Below, piece by piece: positions 56,151 to 64,000 of a stretch of DNA of 64,000 nt (positions are counted from its first letter, which is position 1; each line of letters opens with the position of its first letter). The DNA comes from Hygrocybe punicea (lineage: Eukaryota; Basidiomycota; Agaricomycetes; Agaricales; Hygrophoraceae), in the NCBI GenBank assembly GCA_963556145.1, contig OY744463.1, positions 5,580,001 to 5,644,000 of the forward strand, given 5' to 3'. Made by a program: the position numbers and the translations under genes. The notes under the pieces are model-generated. The model saw only the letters and a list, made by a program, of their open reading frames with translations, did not search any database and had not been told where the DNA came from.

Positions 56151-56678
56151 GTCAAATTTTGTATTTTATTTGGGCCTGCGTCAAGAGCTATTCACCATTT
56201 ATTCCATTCCTCCGCCAGAATTGGACCCTTAATGATCTAACTTTGTCTCAAAAATCTGAAATTAATCTAGGGAGTACTTGAATAAGTACTCATTGTTGTA
56301 CAAATAAGTGCCTGATTGTTGGTGGACCAGGACCTATATTGCAGCCAGCAAATGCACAGAATTTTGCATTGTGGCTGACCCATCAGCCGAAGTCCAAACT
56401 GCTGCTTTACTTTGAACCTGTCATTTCTTGGCTACAAAAGATGTCTGAGACCACCAAGTGCCAGGCACTGAGTATTAATACCATAGATACTTTACATAGT
56501 AGTTTCACGATTATTCTCATATTTTTCAGAGCAATATTGGTAAAGTTGCACTTTAAGGGTCTGAATTTGGCAGGGAGGTATCAATGAATCATGGATATCT
56601 CTCTATGTAGGCCACAATAAAATACAAAATTTGGGGAGGATGTAGTTAGAGGCTAATTCTATCCCTACATGGTCTTAA

Positions 56679-57190
56679 ATGTGTTATACAGTTGTTGTGC
56701 TCCATGCAATTACACTGAGAAAAGTAAGATCTTGGTTACATATAAGGCAACTCGCGCCCGTTTGGGCAATCGGCAACCTCTGGCGTGGGTTCAAATCATC
56801 GCGTACTCCACGATGCGTCCAGGATGCGTCCACAAGAACCGCAACAGCAACAACATCAAGTAGAAGGTAAGTACAAGTCTCAAAACTTACTATCTATTAC
56901 TATGCTAACTAATATTGTTATTTTTATGTAGAACTTTCTCACTGCTGTGCCAGGAATGCCCCGCAACACGCACACGTCACGTCAACGCCCAACTCGAGGG
57001 CCGAAACAACGGATGGCAGGCAATGACGACGACAAAGACGACGAGGGCAGAGACAGCCGGCCAGGGGACGACGACGGGACGACAGGACGACGGGGACGAT
57101 GACGACCATCAGGGGGATGATGACGACCGTCCAGGACGACGACAACCATCCAGGGGACAACGAGGACGACGATGGGTATGAAGCCGCAGA
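56679..57190 (+). pseudogene. Spliced mini-gene of member II, right arm, degenerate
   Basis: Exon 1 reads MCYTVVVLHAITLRKVRSWL, HIRQLAPVWAIGNLWRGFKS, then TPRCVQDAS to the donor AGAAG/gtaagt. The intron (56867-56931) has GCTAAC and an atgtag acceptor. The following exon (NAPQHAHVTSTPNSRAETTD in one frame) meets stops. Homology with the left arm is clear in the PVWAIG segment and weak elsewhere. Confidence 0.45.
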
Positions 57191-58099
57191 TGATGACGAC
57201 AACGACAATGATGACGACAATGACGACAACGACCGGGAATGGGAACGACAGGGACAGGGACGACAGGGACGAGGATGGCTGAGACGCAGACGAAGACGAC
57301 GAGGACGAGGACGGCGGAGACAAAGACAAAGATGACGAGGACAACGAGAACGAGAGAGGTATGTACATCTCACCCCTACTCCCACTCTTCCTCCCTCTCC
57401 CTCTCCCTCTCCCTCTCCCTCTCCGTCCGTCTCCATCTCCGTCTCCCTCTCTCTCCGTCTCCCTCTCCGTCTCCCTCCTGCCCTTCCCTCCTCCCCTCCC
57501 TCCTTCCCTTCTCCCACTCCCACTCCCTTCTCCCACTCCCACCTTCCTCCACTCCCCCTCCCACCTTCCTCCCACTCCACACCCACCTTCCTCCCACACC
57601 CACACCCTTCCTCCCACTCCACACCCACCCACCTGCCTCCTGCCCTTGACTATTTAATTATGTATTTTAATAATCATTAAATGTATGTGTGTATTTTAAG
57701 TAATAGTGAGGTTATATATATTCCAATAGAGAATTGAGCAATATTAAATAGAAAAGCACAATATTCCAAATGGGGTAATTTCTGGTTTTGCCATAGATTG
57801 TCATTAGGGATAAGTAACTCCTGTAATGGCTGATAGCTGATAGTAAAAGTAAGATATTGTGCATTGTCAAAATAATAATTGTGTAATTTTGCTATTCCCT
57901 GAGCTTTTAATAATTGCATTCAAATTATATTACATGGTACATTTATGTTCAGTACAGATTGAAATATTTTGATTATTTTATATATATGGCAGTTTCTGAA
58001 TAAATATTGGCTTGAGCTGCTATGAGCTCTGTCAATGCTGTCAACATTAAATACATGCAGGCAGAGTGAGATGTGGCACAATCCATTGCACTGACATGG

Positions 58100-58600
58100 G
58101 GCCACATTGCAGCAAAAGCTGGACCCTGGTCAAGTCAATGCTGCAGTGGGAGCTGGGCCAGGGTCAACCGAATTCTGCAGCAAGAGCAGGGCCATGTCAA
58201 TGCAATATTGGAGCCATAGCTGGACCCTCATGTATCCAAACCTGCTACATCGGTGGGTCTGCAATCAATGCAATGCTACAGGACAGGCTGGATGCCAGTC
58301 AACCTACCCTACAGCAAGTGCTGGACCTGAGTAAAGCAAGTGCTGCAGCAATAGCTGGAGCCCATTCAACCCAAGCCCCACAGCAAGTGCTCGATCCAGG
58401 TCAATGCGGTGCTGCAGCAATATCTAGACCTGGGTCAATCCACTGCTGCAGCAAGAGCTGGATCCTGTTCAACCCAAGCCCTGCAGCAAGTGCTGGACCT
58501 GGGAAAACCCAAGGCTGCAGCAATAGCTGGACCCTGGTCAACCCAAGCCCTGCAGCAAGCGCTGGATCTGGGTCAACCCGGTGCTGCAGCAATATCTGGC
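58100..58600 (-). repeat. 33-35-bp minisatellite, right arm of member II
   Basis: Inverse array of 53500-54600: CTGCAGCAAGTGCTGGAC, CCnGGTCAACCC, repeated about fifteen times and ending at TGCAGCAATATCTGG near 58600. Confidence 0.85.
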
Positions 58601-60780
58601 GGCGGACTGGACAGAATTCAGAAATTCACTCAAGGAGAACCTGGACACCCTCCCGGCCCCAGCGGAACTCACGTCGCACGACTCTTTCCATCGGGCGCTA
58701 GGAGAATTGGAGGGAGCGGTCTGGGATGCGGTAACAAAATGTGTCCCTATGACTAAACCATCCCCCTACAGCAAACGATGGTGGAATCAAGACCTGAGAG
58801 CAGAACGGAAAGCAGTCCACAACCTCGGCAACAAATCATACCGGTACCGACATGTGGAGGGACACCCAATCCACGAGGCGTACAAAACAGCCAAACACAG
58901 GTATGCAGCTCACATACAGACGGTTAAGGCAACACATTGGTCGGAATGGCTAGAAAGTATCGACACATCTAGTCAATGGACAGCGAGCCGTTTGGTGACA
59001 GGCCCTGCATCGGACGGAGGGAGGGCGAAGGTGCCCACACTATATATTACAGACACCACAACGAATGAGAAACACGAACTGACGACTAACGCAGATAAGA
59101 GCAAGGCTTTTTACAGCAACTTTTTCCCCAGCAAACCTGCCACCTCATCAGTCCCCAAAGACCCCGAGTATCCACCGCCAGTATGGAACTTCCGACCCAT
59201 CACCAACGCGCAAATTCACAGAGCCATCCAACGCATGCAGCCATACAAGGGCACCAAATGCAACACCCCACCAAACGCAGTATTCAAGAATGCCAGCGAT
59301 ATGTTGGTCCCCTTTCTCGGCCCCATTTTCAGAGCGACCTTCGGGTTGGAGACGTACCCAAGACATTGGGCGGTCATGGAGACAATCGTATTGAAGAAGC
59401 CGGGCAAGCCAGACTACTCCATCCCTGGAGCATGGCGGCCCATAGTACTATCGGATGGGTACGCAAGGCTGCTGAACTCATGCGTCAATGAAGACATCAC
59501 GGTCATGAGCGAGAGAGCCCGAATCTTGCCCAACAATCACTTTGGAGGAAGAGCTGGCCGTAGCACAACGGATGTGACTCTATTTATGAGCAAGATAATT
59601 AAGGACGAATGGCGGAAAGGTAATGTAGTATCGCAACTCTCCCTTGATGTCAAAGGGGCCTTTCCGAGTACAGCCATTGACCATATGGTGCATAATATGC
59701 GAAAACGCGGCGTACCGGTGGAGATCACTGGGTGGCTAGAGAGAACGCTCACCGCCTGTCGCACCACACTGACCTTCGATGAATTCACCTCAGAACCCTT
59801 TGATGTAGACAACGGACTCGACCAAGGCAGCCCCGTCTCGCCAATGTGCTACCTATTCTACAACTCAGACCAGCTCGACATCCCCCATCCTGCGCAACAG
59901 GGAAAATGGCATCCTATACCTTGACGACTCAAACGTACTCGCGGTGGGCCGGAATTTTGGGGAAGCACATGCGAAGCTGGAGTCCATTATGGAGAGGCCG
60001 GGCGGCATTCTAGAGTGGGCGAGGGAACATAACTGCGAATTCGGTGTTGACAAATTCCAGCTTATCGATCTGATGCAATGATGGCAGGTGGACCCAGACA
60101 ACCCACGGAAAAGAATCATAATAACAGGGCTACTGATTAACATTGCCAGAAGACCCATACCCCCCAAGACATCAATCAAGTTTCTTGGTGTACACATTGA
60201 CCGCAAACTCCGATGGAAGGAACAGGGAGCGGCAGCACTCAAAAAGGGCCAGGACTGGCTATTGGAGTTCAGGAGGCTATTTAAGACATCAGGGGGGATA
60301 CCGGCAAGGATCATGAGAAGGCTTTACCTGTCGATTGCGATACCAAGAATGCTCTATGCTGCGGAGGTCTTCATGGGCTCGACTTCGAAGAAAAATGGAT
60401 GAGGGACTAGGAGAGGTGGAGGAGGCACGGCGATGGTACAAAAACTAGCAGGCATACAACGCAAGGCAGCCGTAATGATCACCGGTGCATTGTCAACCAT
60501 GGCCACCGATATCCTAGATGTCCATGCAGACCTTTTACCATTTCACTTTTTAGTAGATAGGATTCGACACCGGGCAGCCCTACGCCTTGCAACGCTCCCA
60601 CCAGCGCACCCACTGAGCAAAGCCGTCAAGAACGCACGGGTACACCGGGTAAAAAGACACCCCACCCCCATACATGACCTCATATGGGACTACAACGTCA
60701 AAACGGAACACATGGAAAAGATCACCACATGCAGATACGACACGAAATGGGTACCGGAGATCACGACGCAGATACGGTCA
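58585..60780 (+). pseudogene. LINE reverse transcriptase region
   Basis: The frame opens LAADWTEFRNSLKENLDTLP and includes the region before RT (RWWNQDLRAERKAVHNLGNK). RT motifs follow: PITNAQIHRAIQRMQPYKG, IVLKKPGKPDY with WRPIVLSDGYARLLNSCV, FGGRAGRSTTDVTLF, QLSLDVKGAFPSTA (motif A Asp), NGLDQGSPVSPMCYLFY (motif B) and YLDDSNVLAVG (motif C, LDD). A frameshift near 59885-59890 separates motif B from C, and TGA codons interrupt after DLMQ (about 60079), after KKNG (about 60402) and at about 60784. The thumb region (SIKFLGVHIDRKLRW) is visible. LDD in place of the more common xADD or VDD occurs in fungal LINEs, from memory. Confidence 0.88.
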
Positions 60781-60783
60781 TCA

Positions 60784-61764
60784 TGAGAAGAGGCCAAGGA
60801 AGCTCACGAACAAGACAACAACGATATCAAAATATATACTGATGGATCAGGTTTGGATGGTATGATAGGCGCAGTGGCGGTACTCATGCGAGCAGGGTGG
60901 AGGAGAAAGAGGGTCAGAAGGTACAAACTAGGTAAACAGGAGCATCACACGGTACATGAAGGAGAAGGGACAGGCATGGTACTGGGACTGGAGTTGCTGA
61001 GAGGAGAAAGGAGGGTTCGGGGCATCTCAATGTTCGTGGACGGACAGGCAGCAATACGGGCGATCAAATCTCTCGAAGCGGGCCCCTCTCACTACATATT
61101 TGACCTTTTCCATAAGAGGCTAGACATGGTTAGGAGGCAACACAAGAGGATGAATCTGACAATTAAATGGGCACCGGGACATGAGGGCATCGGAGGCAAT
61201 GAAGCAGCGGATGGTCATGCGAAGAGAGCGGCGCAAGGGAACACAACGGCAGCCACAGGACTTCCCGCTCCACTATGGCACGCTCTACCACACAGCAAGA
61301 CAGCGGCGGCGAGGTCGTTCCTAGACAAACTAAAGAAACGGGCAGACAGGGAATGGGCCCAGTCCCCGAGATGCAGACGGCTCCTGGAAATCGACCTGAG
61401 CTTCTCACCGGCTACGTATCGGAAGATGACCCGATCTCTGCCCAAGAAACACGTCGCAATCCTCACACAGCTGAGAATGGGCCACGTGGGACTCAATCAT
61501 CATTTGCATAAGATCAACCACGCTGACACCCCCATTTGTCCCTGCTGTCATCGTCACCACGAGACCGTCAGCCACTTTCTCCTGTTCTGCCCAGCACACG
61601 ACCATGCATGCTGGAAACTACATCGAACGATAGGGTGCGATGCAGGATATGTGAAGAAACTGCTATGCACCCCAAAGCACCTTCCGCCGCTCTTCCGTTA
61701 CATCAACGACACACAGCAACTTTGGCAAGCGTTCGGACTCATCCCCGACATCATGCACAAATGA
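60784..61764 (+). CDS. LINE RNase H domain and C-terminal zinc knuckle
   Basis: In one open frame after a TGA at about 60784 that fits CGA to TGA: IKIYTDGSGLDGMIGAVAV (first Asp), GEGTGMVLGLELL (Glu), ISMFVDGQAAIRAIKSLE (Asp), KWAPGHEGIGGNEAADGHAK (Asp). This is the full D-E-D-D set of a cellular-type RNase H. The tail includes TYRKMTRSLPKKHVAILTQL, RMGHVGLNHHLHKI and a Cys/His knuckle CPCCHRHHETVSHFLLFC. The stop is at 61762-61764. This part is intact, the upstream RT is not. Confidence 0.88.
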
Positions 61765-63014
61765 AGCAGCTAACCCCACCACCCCCTGTCATCCCACCAC
61801 ACTCACACCCCACGCACTGTAGAGGGTCGACGTCCCTCTGAGTCCGTATCATCGATATATCACGAATCCGGACGAACCCGATGCCTCTATCCAACTCGCA
61901 TTCGAACCCGACGTAACCCGACGCAACCCGACGTGACGTGACGTGACGTGACCCGACGTGACCGACATAACCCGACGTATGCCGCTTTGTCACAGCCGCT
62001 CTCAGACCAAATCCGGCAGCCTCAAACGCCTCGGAGTTCCAATTCCAGGAGATGGATCTCTTCGGACTCAATCCCCGACTTTGGATTTACTTTATTTATG
62101 CATCCCATCGTCCTTTCGGAGATATGTAGGACTTTCTAGATCTTTTCCTTGCATATTCGTTTTCCCCTCCATTTCCTGTCTTCGTTGCTTTGCAACCCCC
62201 CTTTCCACATCTCCATTCCAACCTTTCTTTGTAGCTTACCATCGGCCGAAGTAGACATGTCCGAAAGTAGATTACTGTTTCCTGTACTATAAAAACGGTC
62301 CCCAACGACCGTACAAAATAAGATACCATTAGTCCCCGTTTCCCTCATAGTCAGAATTGTTTTAATCCCTTCAAATGCTCGTCCACGTAGTTCCTTAGCT
62401 TTTTATAGTTCACTTCGTCGACTTTATCATTGTTCCCATATATTTGTTCATCGTTTCCGACCCGACCTGACCTGACCTGCCGTACCCGACATCGTCGGGT
62501 TCATTCGTTTTCAGTCCGTTCACCATCGGGTTCATCGTTATTAGTCCGTTTTCACTCCGTTCATCGCTGGATTTGTCGTTACTAGTCGAGTTTATGCGGC
62601 GGCTTTACTTTTATTTCACTTTCACTTCACTTATTATCCCCGACACTGAATTATCCAGTCACTTCTACGCTGACACCCTCTGGTTAGGATCTTTATTTTT
62701 ATCAATATAGTTCCGAAGCCACCAAGAACCCGCATCTACAGCACTACATACCACGTGCTGTACACCCCGCTCCGCATACCCCCGGCCCCACGGCCCCGAC
62801 CTCCCCATCCTATATTTTATAATTTGCCCATACCCTGGTTTCAATTATTACAGGAGATACACTCCTACCGGGAACGGCACTGCCACTTCCCACACGTTGC
62901 CTCAGGACTTCACGCACCCACTTGACATGACAAGTAGCACACATAACAGCAATCTCTACATACAATGTACTGTAAAGGAGAATAAACTAGGGAGAAAAAA
63001 AAAAAAAAAAAAAA
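61765..63014 (+). terminator. LINE 3' UTR and poly(A) signal
   Basis: About 1.2 kb without coding potential, with ACGTGACGTGACGTGAC and CCCGAC repeats around 61915-61975 and again near 62460. It ends GAGAATAAACTAGGGAG and an A-run. AATAAA sits about 12 bp before the A-run. Confidence 0.7.
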
Positions 63015-63810
63015 TTAATGAGCCCAGCAACCGGAATGTTGGTGGATTTCGGAACTCATAGTATGAGCCTGTGCGAACCACCCTGCCAAATACTCATCAC
63101 TTCCAGGCAGTAGATTCTGATTCACAGAATCAAAACGGAAATGTTTTTGGTCGACTCGCCAATTGACCTTCCCGCGTGTTTGTTTACAATGAATCTTTTT
63201 TGAGCCGATGACTTGTATGTTTTCACTGCCATTCAGCATAACATCCTAATTTGTCTCTACTATTGAATTAAACCTCCCAGATCATGACACAACTTACAGC
63301 TTGCTGGGCTGATATCAACCCTGGAAGACACCAGATTATTATTCATCCACACATGTCCACCACTGTTGCGGGCCTATTCACCCTGCCGAGTTGGGGATTC
63401 GCAAACTTGCGCAGTAATTGGGCGATTGAGGCCAGGGTACCCAGGCCCTTTTTGGCGTGGGTGGCGTAATCCTCGAGGTCCCACGGAATATAAACTACAA
63501 TGGAGAAACAATTAGATTGGGCCAGTGGAATCATCATGACTTACTCAGATTCAGCAGAGCTTCTGTGATGATCCGGGCAGCTCTTAGGTCATCTAATCGT
63601 TCACCTGCACCCAACTGGGCGTGGGTGACCAAAAGAAAATGTCATTGCAATCTGCATGCATTACATTCAGATTGGATGCTGAAGGATAAATTTAATAAAT
63701 ACCTTTTGCACAGACTTTGTGAACCTCGCTTGCCAATGCGCCGCCGTGATTTTTGTGAGTTGTCATGCTTTGAGCCCATAGGTTTTGAGGAGACCATCTC
63801 GTATTGCGGC
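63015..63810 (-). pseudogene. Broken minus-strand gene of unknown function
   Basis: Exons can be followed on the minus strand. A first reads LASEVHKVCAK. An intron (gtattta ... catgcag, about 63658-63709) leads to DCNDIFFWSPTPSWVQV. A 1-nt frameshift near 63600 is followed by ERLDDLRAARIITEALLNL, an intron (gtaagtc ... attgtag), and IYIPWDLEDYATHAKKGLG, TLASIAQLLRKFANPQLGR with PATVVDMCG and TGA near 63341-63343. Another frame (MLNGSENIQVIGSKK ... HSGCWAH, 63017-63239) may be unrelated. I recall similar RARILTEALL-type segments in fungal hypothetical proteins. The LINE poly(A) ends directly at its 3' side. Confidence 0.45.
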
Positions 63811-64000
63811 AAAAAAGTCCTATACTATCCACAGAATGATACACGTCACAAAACGATACACGTCAATAGAAACAAACGATGCGATCAGCACAAGATCACA
63901 TGTGAAGAACGTGGTCACATGCAAGCAAACAAGATCACATGTTGTGGTTGATAAAAGGTAGGCATGTCATCTTTCGCGACCTGATCCTTATCAGCCATCA
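63811..64000. other. Right edge, no gene assigned
   Basis: It contains short frames only, with three GATCACATG/GGTCACATG motifs (63893-63935). It could hold upstream exons of the minus-strand gene. Confidence 0.3.

Larger units (their letters stand above)
53475..58600. mobile_element. Inverted-repeat element, member II (diverged arms)
   Basis: An older relative of member I. Both arms are present but diverged: subterminal 33-35-bp minisatellites (53500-54600 and inverse 58100-58600), a conserved ~100-bp stretch (54630-54720 versus the inverse of 57980-58070, sharing GACAGAGCTCA and TTCTCAGAAACTGC-like parts), pyrimidine/purine-rich blocks (55050-55880; 56980-57650), conserved mini-gene exons, and a loop around 56160-56660. 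The right tip is abutted by the truncated LINE. No target duplication was found. Confidence 0.65.
58585..63014 (+). mobile_element. 5'-truncated LINE retrotransposon
   Basis: About 4.4 kb with ORF2-type coding (RT, RNase H, CCHC), a 3' untranslated region (61765-62990, with GTGAC/CCGAC repeats), AATAAA near 62983 and a poly(A) tract (62996-63014). The endonuclease part is missing. The left end abuts the minisatellite of member II. 5' truncation at insertion is normal for LINEs. No target duplication could be confirmed. Confidence 0.85.

Overview
The window looks like a transposon-packed stretch of a basidiomycete fungus, probably an Agaricomycete. The evidence is short GT-AG (some GC-AG) introns of 47-70 nt with CTAAC-like branch sites, Helitron proteins with a DUF6570-type region, DIRS, Ty3 and fungal LINE relics, and several families (the head-to-head 'GMSSDESE' gene, the WD40 protein with a C-terminal membrane segment) that I remember as multi-copy in mushroom genomes. 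I see no bacterial features, no CRISPR, and no rRNA or tRNA gene that I can support.

Region 1 (1-28.8 kb) is an old gene neighbourhood opened up by nested elements. Under the transposons lie an inverted duplicate of a bidirectional promoter block (1362-6323 versus 26021-26640), a small minus-strand gene (6436-7100), a WD40 gene starting at 7328 and resuming at 23672, a minus-strand gene (25548-26116), and a multi-exon gene (26350-28721). A Tc1/mariner element with a passenger gene (3051-5961) sits inside a non-autonomous Helentron (1689-6024). The WD40 gene is split by a chimeric plus-strand Helentron (7559-23671). Inside that lies an 11.6-kb autonomous minus-strand Helentron (10999-22604; HUH Rep, PIF1-type helicase and USP-like protease). 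A further non-autonomous copy (16399-17465) lies inside that one and splits its Rep gene.

Region 2 (28.8-41.4 kb) holds a decayed DIRS-like retroelement (zinc knuckle, RT, tyrosine recombinase remnants; about 29.1-37.3 kb). It is split by a 5.35-kb near-perfect inverted-repeat element (30625-35978) with a 7-bp target duplication, whose loop contains a 100-N assembly gap. A second relative of that element (about 37.3-41.4 kb) survives as one arm.

Region 3 (41.4-53.5 kb) contains a foldback MITE, a Ty3 chromovirus relic with a possible PUA-like C-terminal module, another Helentron-type element with its own nested MITE, an uncharacterised ORF (47356-48069), a second MITE copy, AT-rich non-coding DNA and an LTR-like block.

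Region 4 (53.5-64 kb) holds a third, diverged member of the inverted-repeat family (about 53.5-58.6 kb), a 5'-truncated LINE with RT, RNase H and poly(A) tail (58.6-63.0 kb), and a broken minus-strand gene at the right edge.

The best candidate for something undescribed is the three-member inverted-repeat family. Each member carries its own subterminal minisatellite and a conserved spliced mini-gene read from the loop outwards, with a shared (I/V)(W/R)Q(L/F)xPVWAIG-type peptide in exon 1 and an intron at the same place. Second is the Tc1/mariner element with a PB1-like/SAM-like passenger gene. Most domain calls come from motif reading only. No alignments or database searches were run.
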